A stretch of DNA of 64,000 nucleotides from Sphaerimonospora cavernae (GCF_042435035.1 NZ_JBHMQT010000044.1:124001-188000), one strand, 5' to 3'. Shown: positions 33,017 through 42,306, counted from the stretch's first letter. Notes: a model not told the origin generated them from the letters alone. Numbers and translations: made by a program.

Positions 33017-34940
33017 CGCGCTTTTCGATCACCTTGGCGGTGTGATCGCGGAAGGCTCCGCTGATCGGCGCCAGGGTCTTGTCCTTGTCGTCAGGGGTGT
33101 GACCATCGGCGTAGGTGGCGTAGCTGAAGACGATGTAGCGCCCCCACACCATGCCGGCCGCGTAGCCGCCGGAGATCGAGACCCGGTCGGCGCGGCTGGC
33201 CCGGCTGCCGTCGAGACCGCGGAACCACACGTTGCCGCCGAGGTCCTTGGCCTGGTCGACGGCGAGCGCGGCCTCCTTGGAGGGGAGCACGGCGATGCCC
33301 GTCGTGACGGCGTGCTCCCGCTTGCCGTCCACATAGGTGGCGCGAACGACGCGCCGGCACTGGTGCTGCTCGAGGGCTCTGGCGAAGGCACCGGCGGCCA
33401 CGTGCTCGCACTTCTCGGTGATGCCGACCTTCACTCGCCGGTATGTGCGCCCGGCGAGGGTGATCTTCTGCTCGGGGAACGTCTCGGAAACGGTCAGCGT
33501 CCGCGGATCGGTCGTCTCGGAGTCCAGGATCGCGGAGGCGGCGCCGGTCTGCTGGGGGAAGGAGGTCGCGTCGGGATCCGGGGCGGAGGCGTCCGCGGTG
33601 GGAGCGACGGTGGCTCCCGCCGTCCCGCCGTTCGCGGAGCCTGCCGACTGGTCGGCGTAGGCGAAGTAGGCCGCCGTGCCGATCGCGCCGATCACTACCA
33701 CGGAGCAGGCGGTGAGCAGCAGCTTCCGCAGGCCACCGCCCCCGCCGCCGGTCGTGGCGGCGCCCGGGGATCCGTTGCCCGGCACGCCCGGCACGCCCCG
33801 TGTGGCCTCCGATGGCGGCGCGGCCGGTCCGAACCCCGGTGGCGGGGACGGCTTGCCGGCCCGGGCCGGTGTCACCGGGGTAAAGGCGAACGGCGTCGAG
33901 CCGGGTGTTGGGGAGCCGGACGGGGGCCCCTGCTGGGACACCGCCGGAGACATGGGGCCGGCGGGGGGCGCCGCGGCGGGAATAGGCCCTGGGGGCGTCT
34001 GGAGGGATGCCTGGGGCCGCACCTCTCGCGGGGCATCGGACGGCGATCCTCCCCCCGCCGGGAGCGCCCGCGTCTCCGGTGTCTCCCGCGGCGCGGGGAC
34101 GCCGATCGGGATGCCGTCCGTGCTGTCGGTCGTGTGGGCGGTCACACGGGCGGACTCATGGGCGGACTTATGGGCGGAACCGGTGTCGGCCGCGCCGGCG
34201 GCGCTCTGCGAGGGGGCCGCGTCGGTCGGCTGGAGGGCCGGAGCTCCGTCCGGTGGTGGGACCTGCGCCTGTGGCGGCCCGGCCGATGTCGCCTCCGCCC
34301 CGCGCTGCGGGTGCCTCTGGTCGTCCCCGTGCGAAGTGGGTGCCGGTGAAGTGGGCGGCGGTGAAGTGGGTGCCGGGGAGGGGGGCGGCGGCCATGGAGC
34401 GCCGAACGGACGGGTGACGGCGGCGGCGGGCGCGCCGGGCCAGGCGGCGGGCGACGGATGGTCGGGCTCACCCGGCAGCCGGGGCGGCCACGCGGGAAAC
34501 TCGGGGGGACCCGGCATGCGGAAGCGCGCGGTGTCGTCGGGCTGTGGGGTTTCAGGAGGTCGTGGGGTTTCGGAGGGCTGAGGAGGCTGCCCGTACGGCC
34601 GTTGGTCCCCCTGCGTCGGGGCATCTCCGTAGATCGGCTGATATCCCTGCGCTTCCTGACGCCAGTACGCCTGATGATGCCCCGGGGCCTGGGGATGGCC
34701 GTAGGTCCAAGTGGTATCGGCGGTGCCGTGCTCACCTGTGCCGTACTCATTTGGGCCGTATTCATTTGGGCCGTGCTCATTTGGGCTTCCCGCAATACCT
34801 GGGGCTCCCGGGGCGTCTGCCGGCGCCTGGCCGAAGCTCGGCGGTGGCATGGGGGGCGCCGCCGAGCCCTCGGCGTCGGACTCGCGGCGAGTCCACGCCG
34901 GGTCGTTTTCGTGCTCGGAACCGGAATCCTGGCCACGCAT
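33006..34940 (-). CDS. Proline-rich single-pass membrane protein with extracytoplasmic domain
   Basis: 644 residues, ATG at 34940. The first 400 residues are low-complexity Pro/Ala/Gly/Ser with short repeats (GPNEYGPNEYGTGEHGT). One transmembrane helix follows (about 408-428, LLLTACSVVVIGAIGTAAYFA), then a Ser/Gly linker and a C-terminal domain of about 165 residues (TLTVSETFPEQKITLAGRTY ... EKCEHVAAGAFARALEQHQCRRVVRATYV ... GMVWGRYIVFSYATYADG). The paired cysteines and the final architecture recur in the next gene, so the two are paralogues. Proposed topology: cytosolic Pro-rich N-terminus, external C-terminus. Function unknown. Confidence 0.8.
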   Translation of the reverse strand: MRGQDSGSEHENDPAWTRRESDAEGSAAPPMPPPSFGQAPADAPGAPGIAGSPNEHGPNEYGPNEYGTGEHGTADTTWTYGHPQAPGHHQAYWRQEAQGYQPIYGDAPTQGDQRPYGQPPQPSETPRPPETPQPDDTARFRMPGPPEFPAWPPRLPGEPDHPSPAAWPGAPAAAVTRPFGAPWPPPPSPAPTSPPPTSPAPTSHGDDQRHPQRGAEATSAGPPQAQVPPPDGAPALQPTDAAPSQSAAGAADTGSAHKSAHESARVTAHTTDSTDGIPIGVPAPRETPETRALPAGGGSPSDAPREVRPQASLQTPPGPIPAAAPPAGPMSPAVSQQGPPSGSPTPGSTPFAFTPVTPARAGKPSPPPGFGPAAPPSEATRGVPGVPGNGSPGAATTGGGGGGLRKLLLTACSVVVIGAIGTAAYFAYADQSAGSANGGTAGATVAPTADASAPDPDATSFPQQTGAASAILDSETTDPRTLTVSETFPEQKITLAGRTYRRVKVGITEKCEHVAAGAFARALEQHQCRRVVRATYVDGKREHAVTTGIAVLPSKEAALAVDQAKDLGGNVWFRGLDGSRASRADRVSISGGYAAGMVWGRYIVFSYATYADGHTPDDKDKTLAPISGAFRDHTAKVIEKRVTG

Positions 34941-35060
34941 ACGCGGAAGCGTATAGGCGCGCGCGAGATCGACGTGCCGCTATGGGCGTTTCCGTATATG
35001 CCCCGGCGGCGGCCCGCCCCCCGCTTCCATCGCCCAGAACGACGCGTCGACCGGCCGGTT

Positions 35061-36170
35061 TCAGGTGCGGCGACCCGTCAGCGAGCGGTGCTCCAGGGCC
35101 GGGAAGATGGTCTTGTCGGCGATGTCCGCAGCGGCTTGATACAGCTGCTTCTGCTCGGCCTTGGTGGGCTTGTGGCCATCCTTGAACTGGAACCACAGCA
35201 GAACCGCGTAGTGGCCGTACGCCCAGCCGCCGGCGTACGCATCCCCGGCGCCGCCCAGGTGCTTGGTGGCGTCGTCCTTGCCGGGCAGGGGCTTGAGGTA
35301 GTCAGTGCGCTGGGCGCCCCCGCCCGCCGAGGTGACCTTCTTGGCGTGGGCCGAGGTTGTGAGGTTGGCCACGCCTACCGTGCCGATGATCGTGCCCTTC
35401 GCGTCGGCGAAGCTCGCCCGGATGAGCTGGGCGCACCTGCCCGTCTTGAGCGCTTTCTGGATCTTCTCGCCGGAGACCCCGTCGGTGCAGGTCTTCTCCT
35501 TGCGGCGCACGGTCATGACATATGCCCGTCCGCCCCTGCCGAACTTCTTGTCGCCGAAGAGTTCCCCGAGCGTCAGCGGCATCTTGTCGGTGGCCCGCGA
35601 TCCGGCGAAGCCGTACTTGCCCTTGGGCGCCTCCGGCGCCTGAAGCGTCGGTGTGGGCAGGGCGCGCGGCGCCGGCGGCTTCTCGCTGCGCGCCGCGACC
35701 CACAGCCCGAGGAAGAGCGCCCCGATCAGGGCCAGCAGGGCGCAGCCGAGCACGACTGGGCGACGCCACAGGGGAGCCGGGGCGTACGGATCCCATTCCG
35801 GGCCCCCGGACCGGGGTGAGGGCGTGCGTTCCGACAGCGGGCGGTCGGCGGCCGCGGCCTGGTCCGGCCGACCTCGGCGCCGGCCGGCGTACGGCGAGCT
35901 CTCGCCGGGTTCCTCCTGCCCGGCTTCCGGCGGTCCGCCGCCCGGGCTCTGCCACGGCGTCTCGTAGCGATTGCCATAGGGGTTCTCCCGAGACGCGCCG
36001 TAGGGCGAGGCGCCGTCGCCATATGGGGAGGAGGTGTTGCCGTAGGGCGAGGCGTTGCCGTACGGGGAGGTGCCCTGCGCACTCGGCGGAGGCGGTGACG
36101 ATGGTGCAGGTGCAGGTGCAGGTGGTGCAGGCGGCTGGCGGGGTGTTAGCGGATCGCCGGGGTAACCCAT
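35061..36170 (-). CDS. Proline-rich single-pass membrane protein, paralogue of the downstream gene
   Basis: 369 residues, ATG at 36170. The N-terminus is rich in PYGN/SPYG repeats (SPYGNASPYGNTSSPYGDGASPYG), then one transmembrane helix (about 140-160, VVLGCALLALIGALFLGLWVA) and an outer domain with KEKTCTDGVSGEKIQKALKTGRCAQLIRASFADAKG and YAGGWAYGHYAVLLWFQFKDG. The two-cysteine segment with about 19 residues between and the G-x-x-x-G-x-Y-x-V strand match the 33006-34940 protein. Same strand, 120 bases upstream of it. No enzyme motif was seen. Confidence 0.8.
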   Translation of the reverse strand: MGYPGDPLTPRQPPAPPAPAPAPSSPPPPSAQGTSPYGNASPYGNTSSPYGDGASPYGASRENPYGNRYETPWQSPGGGPPEAGQEEPGESSPYAGRRRGRPDQAAAADRPLSERTPSPRSGGPEWDPYAPAPLWRRPVVLGCALLALIGALFLGLWVAARSEKPPAPRALPTPTLQAPEAPKGKYGFAGSRATDKMPLTLGELFGDKKFGRGGRAYVMTVRRKEKTCTDGVSGEKIQKALKTGRCAQLIRASFADAKGTIIGTVGVANLTTSAHAKKVTSAGGGAQRTDYLKPLPGKDDATKHLGGAGDAYAGGWAYGHYAVLLWFQFKDGHKPTKAEQKQLYQAAADIADKTIFPALEHRSLTGRRT

Positions 36171-36210
36171 GCCCTGAGATTAGTCGGCTGGCCGGACACG
36201 GGAGGAACGG

Positions 36211-37002
36211 TCAGGAATAACCGAAGTCCTCGGTCCACCAGGGGCCGCCCGGCCCCATGTTCACTCCGACGCCGGTCGCGACCAGGCGGCAGTTGAGGAT
36301 GGTCGTCCGGTCCTGGCGGTCGGCCATCCAGCCTCGTACGACTTCCTGGGCGGTCTGGTAGCCACGAGCGATGATCTCCGCGCCGCTGTTGGTGTATCCG
36401 GCCGCGGCCATGCGGTCCCAGGGCGTGGCGCCGTCCGGGGAAGAATGATCGAAATGGTTGGCGGCCGCCATCTCGGCCGAGTGGGCGCGGGCGGACCTGA
36501 CCAGACGACGGTCCAGCCGAAGCGGCGCGCATCCGCGCCTGGCGCGCTCGGCGTTGACCAGTCGTACGACCTGCCGCTCGAGCGAGGGGAAGGCGTCCGG
36601 GCCGACTCCGCCGTCGGTCGTCCCGCCGGTGTTCTCCCGGCCGAGCGTGCTCCACAGCGGACTCTCGCCATTCGAGCCGTCGATCACGTTGGCGGGTCGG
36701 CGCGGCCGCGAGCGGGGAGCCGGAGAAGGCTTGGGCACCTGCCCTGTCCTGGGTACGTCGGTACGCAGCACGTGGTCGAGCGGCGGGCGGTCCCTGGAGG
36801 GAGCGGCAGGGGCGCTCTCCACCGGAGTGGGGGAGGGAGCCTGGTTGCGCAGATAGACGTCGTCGATGTCCTCTCCGGGCGAGGTCGCCCGGCCGATGAC
36901 GACGCCGATCAGCAGGATCGCCGTCGAGCACGCGAGCAGACCCAAAAGAGTCCCGCGCCGGGGCGTCCGTTGGGTATGCCGGTTGTGAGGGGGCTGCCAC
37001 AT
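36211..37002 (-). CDS. CAP/SCP-domain protein, membrane-anchored or secreted
   Basis: 263 residues, ATG at 37002. A short N-terminus with one hydrophobic helix (about residues 18-38, TLLGLLACSTAILLIGVVIG) is followed by a Pro/Arg-rich linker and a C-terminal CAP (SCP-like) domain: LERQVVRLVNAERARRGCAPLRLDRRLVRSARAHSAEMAAANHFDHSSPDGATPWDRMAAAGY...GWMADRQDRTTILNC...GGPWWTEDFGYS. The conserved His/Glu positions of bacterial CAP proteins are present; their activity is unknown. Heads the minus-strand trio and is divergent from rplM. Confidence 0.88.
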   Translation of the reverse strand: MWQPPHNRHTQRTPRRGTLLGLLACSTAILLIGVVIGRATSPGEDIDDVYLRNQAPSPTPVESAPAAPSRDRPPLDHVLRTDVPRTGQVPKPSPAPRSRPRRPANVIDGSNGESPLWSTLGRENTGGTTDGGVGPDAFPSLERQVVRLVNAERARRGCAPLRLDRRLVRSARAHSAEMAAANHFDHSSPDGATPWDRMAAAGYTNSGAEIIARGYQTAQEVVRGWMADRQDRTTILNCRLVATGVGVNMGPGGPWWTEDFGYS

Positions 37003-37119
37003 ACCGCAATCAAATATAGGGATGTCGGGGAGAGGGAGGTAAGTGTCGGCAGATATGGATTTGATGAAAGTTCAAAAACCATCTTTACGGACGGCTGAGC
37101 CCGATGCCCGGCCGCTGTT

Positions 37120-37148
37120 TTGACCGGGGGTCGGGAGGTCGGTAGTCT
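37120..37148 (+). promoter_or_regulatory. rplM promoter
   Basis: TTGACC (37120-37125), 17 bases, TAGTCT (37143-37148): close to the principal sigma-factor consensus and well placed to give a leader of about 140 bases before rplM. The 295-base CAP gene-rplM divergent region holds no gene; a promoter for the CAP gene was not recognised with confidence. Confidence 0.8.
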
Positions 37149-37297
37149 GCTAGTTCGTTGTGTGTGGATCGGTCTGCTCGATCGCGGACCGGTGCACGGC
37201 GCGTCCGGCGTCTTCTCCCGTACATGTGGAGACGGAGGTTGTGCCGTGCCTGCGCAACCTACCGAGTGTTCACATCCCGACAGAAGGCAGCACTGCC

Positions 37298-37741
37298 GTG
37301 CGCACGTTCTCACCGAAGCCCAACGACGTCGAGCGTCAGTGGTACGTCATCGACGCCACCGACGTCGTGCTCGGCCGGCTGGCCAGTCAGGTAGCGACCC
37401 TGCTCCGTGGCAAGCACAAGCCGATCTTCGCTCCGCATGTCGACACCGGTGACTTCGTCGTCGTCGTCAACGCCGACAAGGTCGCCCTGTCCGGCAACAA
37501 GCTCCAGCAGAAGAAGGCCTACCGCCACTCGGGTTACCCCGGCGGTCTCCGTGCCGTCACCTACGGCGAGCTCATGGAGAAGCGCCCCGACCGGGCCGTG
37601 GAGAAGGCGGTCCGCGGCATGCTGCCCAAGAACTCGCTCGGCCGGAAGATGGCGAAGAAGCTCAAGGTCTACGCCGGCCCCGAGCACCCGCACCAGGCCC
37701 AGCAGCCGGTGCCGTACCAGATCACCCAGATCGCCCAGTAA
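37298..37741 (+). CDS. rplM: 50S ribosomal protein L13
   Basis: 147 residues from GTG 37298 (MRTFSPKPNDVERQWYVIDA); the frame stays open upstream to 37160 but that part is not L13-like. It shows VVLGRLASQVATLLRGKHKPIFAPHVDTGDFVVVVNADKV and MLPKNSLGRKMAKKLKVYAGPEHPHQAQQP. An early assembly protein; co-transcribed with rpsI 30 bases later. Confidence 0.98.
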   Translation: MRTFSPKPNDVERQWYVIDATDVVLGRLASQVATLLRGKHKPIFAPHVDTGDFVVVVNADKVALSGNKLQQKKAYRHSGYPGGLRAVTYGELMEKRPDRAVEKAVRGMLPKNSLGRKMAKKLKVYAGPEHPHQAQQPVPYQITQIAQ

Positions 37742-37771
37742 TCGCCGAGCCAGGAAAGTTAGAGGAGAGCC

Positions 37772-38293
37772 GTGGCCGAGCCCACCGGTATCGAGACGCT
37801 CGTCGAGGGCGAGCCGGAAGAAATCTCCTCGGAGGAGTTCCCCTCCGAGTACACCACTGAGTCCGCTCCCGCCGACGACGCCGCCGTTCGTCAGCCCATC
37901 ACCACCGGCAACTCGTACGGCACCGGCCGCCGCAAGCAGGCCATCGCCCGAGTCCGGATCGTGCCGGGCACCGGCAAGTGGACCATCAACGGGCGTTCGC
38001 TCGACGCCTACTTCCCGAACAAGGTCCACCAGCAGATCGTCAACGAGCCGTTCGTCGTGCTCGGCGCCGAGGACGCGTTCGACGTCATCGCGCGCATCGA
38101 CGGCGGCGGCGTGACCGGCCAGGCCGGCGCGCTGCGCATGGGACTGGCCCGCGCGCTCGCCCTGCTGGACGTCGAGGTCAACCGCCCGCCGCTGAAGAAG
38201 GCCGGCTTCCTCACCCGTGACGCCCGCGCCACGGAGCGGAAGAAGTACGGTCTCAAGAAGGCCCGCAAGGCTCCGCAGTACAGCAAGCGCTAG
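37772..38293 (+). CDS. rpsI: 30S ribosomal protein S9 with acidic N-terminal extension
   Basis: 173 residues, GTG 37772 with AGAGGAGAG upstream. The first 45 residues are an acidic extension (EGEPEEISSEEFPSEYTTES) absent from the 130-residue E. coli form but common in actinobacteria. The core has YGTGRRKQAIARVRIVPGTG and the C-terminal tail RKAPQYSKR, whose last Arg reaches P-site tRNA. glmM starts 5 bases after the stop. Confidence 0.97.
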   Translation: MAEPTGIETLVEGEPEEISSEEFPSEYTTESAPADDAAVRQPITTGNSYGTGRRKQAIARVRIVPGTGKWTINGRSLDAYFPNKVHQQIVNEPFVVLGAEDAFDVIARIDGGGVTGQAGALRMGLARALALLDVEVNRPPLKKAGFLTRDARATERKKYGLKKARKAPQYSKR

Positions 38294-38298
38294 CAGCA

Positions 38299-39684
38299 GT
38301 GTCTCTGGAGCCAGCAGGCGCCTCCTTGAGGGGACGCCTCTTCGGCACCGACGGGGTACGTGGGGTCGCGGGTCGCGACCTCACAGCCGAGTTGGCCATG
38401 GATCTGTCCGTGGCCGCGGCGCATGTCCTCGGCGATGCCGGGGCTTTCCACGTCAGCGTCGGGCGGCGCGGCCGCCCGATCGCCGTCGTAGGCCGGGACC
38501 CGCGAGCCTCGGGGGAATTCCTCGAGGCCGCCGTGGTCGCCGGCCTCGCGTCGTCAGGCGTGGACGTGCTCCGGCTCGGCGTGCTGCCCACCCCGGCGGT
38601 CGCGTACCTCACCTCAGCGTTGGGGGCTGACCTCGGGGTCATGCTTTCCGCTTCGCACAACCCCGCGCCTGACAACGGGATCAAGTTCTTCACGCGCGGC
38701 GGGTACAAGCTGCCCGACGCGGTTGAGAACGAGATCGAACGTCGGCTCGGGGAGAAATGGGACCGCCCGATCGGTGCGTCCGTCGGCCGTGTCCGGGACG
38801 CGTACGGCGAGGCCGACCGATATGTCTCGCACCTGCTGACCACGCTGCCGCACCGTCTCGACGGTTTGCGCGTCGTCGTCGACTGCGCGCACGGGGCGGC
38901 GCACATGGTCGCCCCGGAGGCGCTGCTGCGCGCCGGCGCCGAGGTGGAGACCATCGGGGCGGCTCCGGACGGTCTGAACATCAACGACGGGGCGGGCTCC
39001 ACCCACCTGGACACTCTGAAGGAGGTCGTCGTCAAGCGCGGCGCCGACCTCGGGGTCGCCTACGACGGAGACGCGGACCGGTGCCTGGCGGTGACCGGCT
39101 CCGGCGAGGAGATCGACGGCGACCAGATCATGGCGATCCTGGCCCTGGCCATGCATGCCGACGGCCGCCTGGTCGGCGACACCGTCGTCGCGACCGTGAT
39201 GTCCAATCTGGGCTTCAAGATCGCATTGCGGAACGCGGGCCTGACCATGGTGGAGACCGCGGTCGGCGACCGGTACGTCCTGGAGGCCATGCAGGAGGGC
39301 GGCTACAACCTGGGCGGTGAGCAGTCGGGCCATGTGATCATGCGTGATCACGCCACCACCGGTGACGGCCTGCTCACCTCGCTCCAGCTGATCGCCGAGG
39401 TGGCGAGGTCGGGGCGTTCCCTGGCCGAACTGGCCACTGCGATGACCAAGATGCCGCAGGTGCTGGTCAACGTCCGTGACGTGACCAAGTCGAAGGCGTC
39501 GGCGCCCGAGCTCCGTGCCGCGGTCGAGAAGGCCGAGGCCGAGCTGGGAGACACCGGCAGGGTGCTGCTGCGGCCGAGCGGGACCGAGCCCATCATCCGC
39601 GTCATGGTCGAGGCCGAGTCGCACGAGCGGGCCGCCGCCGTGGCGAACCATCTCGCCCAGGTCGTCCGTACGGTCTGCGGCTGA
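38299..39684 (+). CDS. glmM: Phosphoglucosamine mutase
   Basis: 461 residues from GTG 38299; a TTG about 27 bases later (before RGRLFGTDGVRG) is an alternative start. It converts glucosamine-6-phosphate to glucosamine-1-phosphate for peptidoglycan precursors. Catalytic phosphoserine S119 lies in MLSASHNPAPDNGIKFF, metal loop in AYDGDADRCLAVTG, sugar loop GGEQSGHVI and phosphate loop RPSGTEPIIRVMVE. The position after rpsI is conserved in actinobacteria and firmicutes. Confidence 0.97.
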   Translation: MSLEPAGASLRGRLFGTDGVRGVAGRDLTAELAMDLSVAAAHVLGDAGAFHVSVGRRGRPIAVVGRDPRASGEFLEAAVVAGLASSGVDVLRLGVLPTPAVAYLTSALGADLGVMLSASHNPAPDNGIKFFTRGGYKLPDAVENEIERRLGEKWDRPIGASVGRVRDAYGEADRYVSHLLTTLPHRLDGLRVVVDCAHGAAHMVAPEALLRAGAEVETIGAAPDGLNINDGAGSTHLDTLKEVVVKRGADLGVAYDGDADRCLAVTGSGEEIDGDQIMAILALAMHADGRLVGDTVVATVMSNLGFKIALRNAGLTMVETAVGDRYVLEAMQEGGYNLGGEQSGHVIMRDHATTGDGLLTSLQLIAEVARSGRSLAELATAMTKMPQVLVNVRDVTKSKASAPELRAAVEKAEAELGDTGRVLLRPSGTEPIIRVMVEAESHERAAAVANHLAQVVRTVCG

Positions 39685-39709
39685 CCGCCCCCACGCACTG
39701 AAGCGAACC

Positions 39710-39736
39710 AGGGCCGTCCGGATCCCGGGCGGCCCT
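39710..39736 (+). terminator. Hairpin terminator between convergent glmM and purC
   Basis: AGGGCCGTCCGG (39710-39721), loop ATC, CCGGGCGGCCCT (39725-39736); 12 pairs with one G-T. It is followed on the + side by TCGTCTTC. It could serve both converging genes. Confidence 0.8.
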
Positions 39737-39756
39737 TCGTCTTCATGCCAGGGCTT

Positions 39757-40587
39757 CTACCAGGATTGTCCGGTGATGCGTTCGTAGGCCTCGATGTAGC
39801 GGGCTCGGGTCGCGTCGACGACCTCCTGGGGGACCTCCGGAGCCGGAGAGGTCCTGTCCCAACCCGTGCCGGTCGCCCAGTCTCGGACGTACTGCTTGTC
39901 GAACGCGAACTGGGGGCCGCCCGGCTTCCAGTCGTCCAGCGGCCAGAACCGTGAGGAGTCGGGGGTGAGGACCTCGTCCCCGAGCACGAGCCTGCCGTCG
40001 GCGTCGCGGCCGAACTCCAGCTTGGTGTCCGCGATGATGACGCCGCGCCCGCGGGCGATCTCCGCGCCGCGCCGGTAGATCTCCAGCGTGATCCGGCGGA
40101 GCTCCTCGGCGACGTCCGAGCCCTCCTGGTCCATCACGTCGTCGAACGTGATGAACTCGTCATGCGCCCCGAGCTGGGCCTTCGTAGTGGGAGTGAAGAT
40201 CGGTTCGGGAAGCCGCGATCCCTCCACGAGCCCGGCCGGCAGCGGCACGCCGGAAACCGAACCGTCGCGCTCGTACTCCTTCAGCCCCAGGCCCGCCAGG
40301 TAGCCGCGGGCGATGCACTCGACCGGGATCATGTCGAGCCTGCGGCACCGTACGGCACGGCCCGCGAACTCCGCAGGCACGTCCGACGCGGAGATTGTGT
40401 GGTTCGGCACGATGTCCGCCAACTGTTCGAACCACCACAGCGAGAGCCGCGTGAGGACCTTGCCCTTGTCCGGGATGGGCGTAGGCAAGATCACGTCATA
40501 TACGGACACCCGGTCGGAGGCGACGAGGATGATGTCTCCACGGTCCTCGTAAACGTCCCGGACCTTCCCCGAATGGATCAGCTTCAC
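39757..40587 (-). CDS. purC: SAICAR synthetase (phosphoribosylaminoimidazole-succinocarboxamide synthase)
   Basis: 276 residues, ATG at 40587. Step of purine synthesis joining CAIR and aspartate with ATP. Motifs: HSGKVRDVYEDRGDIILVASDRVSVYDVIL, the DMIPVECIARGYL segment, TPTTKAQLGAHDEFITFDD and VIIADTKLEFGRDADG, ending EAYERITGQSW. It lies 21 bases after lysS on the same strand, so the two may be co-transcribed although unrelated in function. Confidence 0.97.
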   Translation of the reverse strand: MKLIHSGKVRDVYEDRGDIILVASDRVSVYDVILPTPIPDKGKVLTRLSLWWFEQLADIVPNHTISASDVPAEFAGRAVRCRRLDMIPVECIARGYLAGLGLKEYERDGSVSGVPLPAGLVEGSRLPEPIFTPTTKAQLGAHDEFITFDDVMDQEGSDVAEELRRITLEIYRRGAEIARGRGVIIADTKLEFGRDADGRLVLGDEVLTPDSSRFWPLDDWKPGGPQFAFDKQYVRDWATGTGWDRTSPAPEVPQEVVDATRARYIEAYERITGQSW

Positions 40588-40608
40588 TGTTGTGCTTCCT
40601 GTGGATCG

Positions 40609-42306
40609 TCAGATGGTGAGGAGCTTGTGTACGCGGTCGGCGCCGACGGCGAGCAGCAGGGTCGGCAGCCGGGGGCCGGTGTCGCGGCCTACCAGGAGCT
40701 TGTAGAGCAGGGCGAAGAACTCGCGCTGCGCCGTCTTCAGCTCGGGGGTGGGCTTGGCGTCGGGGGTGAGCCCCGCCTGGATCTTCGGCACGCCGTACAC
40801 GAGTGTGGTCAGACCGTCGAGCGACCAGTGCTCGTCGAGGCCGTCCAGCAGGATCCGCAGCGACTCGCGCTCGGTCTCGCTGAGTGAGGTGAGCAGATCG
40901 GCGTCGGGGGTCTCGCGGACCTGGGTGCGCTGCTCGGCCGGGACCTGCGTGGTGATCCACCGTTCGGCGCGATCGAGCCGGGGCCGGACCTCGTCCAGGG
41001 AGGTCACCGGGCTGTCGGGGTCCAGGTCGCGCAGGATGCGCAGGGTCTGCTCGTCGTGGCCGGTCGTGATGTCCACGATCGAGGCCAGGGTCCGGTACGG
41101 CAACGGCCGCGGGGTGGCCGGGAGGAGGCCGGCGGCGGTGCCGACCGAGCGTTGGTGGGCGGCGATGTCGGCCGGCTGTGCCGTACCGTCCGCGACCTTC
41201 CGGACGAGCGAGTCCCACTCGTCGTACATCCGCTGGACCTCCTGGTCGAACGCGACCTTGAAGGACTGGTTCGGCCGGCGGCGCGCGTACAGCCAGCGAA
41301 GCAGCGGCGGCTCCATGATCTCCAGGGCGTCCGCCGGAGTGGGCACGCCGCCCTTGGAACTGCTCATCTTGGCCATGCCCGAGATGCCGACGAAGGCGTA
41401 CATCGGCCCGATGGGCTGGTCGGCCTTGAAGACGTCCCTGACGATCTGCCCGCCGACGACGAAGGACGACCCGGGAGAGGTGTGGTCGACTCCGGAAGGC
41501 TCGAAGACGACGCCCTCGTAGGCCCAGCGCATCGGCCAGTCGACCTTCCACACCAGCTTGCCGTGGTTGTGCTCCGACAGCAGCACGGTCTCGGCGTGCC
41601 CGCACGCGCAGGTGTAGTCCAGCGCGGTGGTGTCGTCGTCGTAGGAGGTGACCGTGGTCAGGTCGCGGTCGCAGACCGAGCAGTACGGCTTGTAGGGGAA
41701 GTAGCCGGTCGCCGCCGAGCCGTCGTCCTCGCCGGCCGCGCCCGACCCCTCCAACGCGGCGGCCTCGTCCGCGTCGGTGACCGGCTTGGCGGCCTTGGGC
41801 TTGGTCCGATACTGCGCCAGAATCGCGTCGATCCTGCCGCGTTCGCGCATCGCGAGGAGGATCTGCTCCCGGTAGGCGCCGGAGGTGTACATCTGGGTCT
41901 GGCTGATGCCCCGGAACTCGACGCCCAGTTCGGTCAGCGCGGCGGCCATCGCCGCCTTGAAGTGCTCCGCCCAGTTCGGGTACGTGCTCCCGGGCGGAGC
42001 CGGCACCGAGGTCAGCGGCTTGCCGATGTGCTCGTTCCACGCCTCGTCGATCCCGACGGGGACCTTGCGGAAGCGGTCGAAGTCGTCCCAGGAGATGATG
42101 TGCACGCAGTCGTGGCCCCGGCGCCGGATCTCGTCGGCCACCAGGTGTGGGGTCATGACCTCGCGCAGGTTGCCCAGGTGGATCGGCCCGGATGGGCTGA
42201 GCCCGGAGGCGCAGACGATTGTTTTGCCCGGCGCACGCCGCTCCGCTTCGGCGATGACCTCATCCGCGAAACGAGAGACCCAGTCGGCCTCGATGCTACG
42301 AGCCAC
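40609..42306 (-). CDS. lysS: Class I lysyl-tRNA synthetase
   Basis: 565 residues, GTG at 42306. This is the archaeal-type class I enzyme and not the common class II LysRS: Rossmann HIGH-equivalent SGPIHLGN (about residues 39-46), KMSKS-equivalent KMSSSKG (313-319), and a zinc-like knuckle CSVCDRD...CACGHAE in the insert. Attaches Lys to tRNA-Lys. Class I LysRS occurs in some actinobacteria, sometimes alongside a class II copy. A disordered Ala/Glu/Asp loop follows residue 170. Divergent from the GH20 gene. Confidence 0.95.
   Translation of the reverse strand: MARSIEADWVSRFADEVIAEAERRAPGKTIVCASGLSPSGPIHLGNLREVMTPHLVADEIRRRGHDCVHIISWDDFDRFRKVPVGIDEAWNEHIGKPLTSVPAPPGSTYPNWAEHFKAAMAAALTELGVEFRGISQTQMYTSGAYREQILLAMRERGRIDAILAQYRTKPKAAKPVTDADEAAALEGSGAAGEDDGSAATGYFPYKPYCSVCDRDLTTVTSYDDDTTALDYTCACGHAETVLLSEHNHGKLVWKVDWPMRWAYEGVVFEPSGVDHTSPGSSFVVGGQIVRDVFKADQPIGPMYAFVGISGMAKMSSSKGGVPTPADALEIMEPPLLRWLYARRRPNQSFKVAFDQEVQRMYDEWDSLVRKVADGTAQPADIAAHQRSVGTAAGLLPATPRPLPYRTLASIVDITTGHDEQTLRILRDLDPDSPVTSLDEVRPRLDRAERWITTQVPAEQRTQVRETPDADLLTSLSETERESLRILLDGLDEHWSLDGLTTLVYGVPKIQAGLTPDAKPTPELKTAQREFFALLYKLLVGRDTGPRLPTLLLAVGADRVHKLLTI

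Noticed and set aside
33042..34349. Long + strand frames opposite the Pro-rich membrane protein
   Set aside because: Gly/Arg-rich shadow of Pro/Ala coding; the minus-strand frame has a transmembrane helix and a paralogue.
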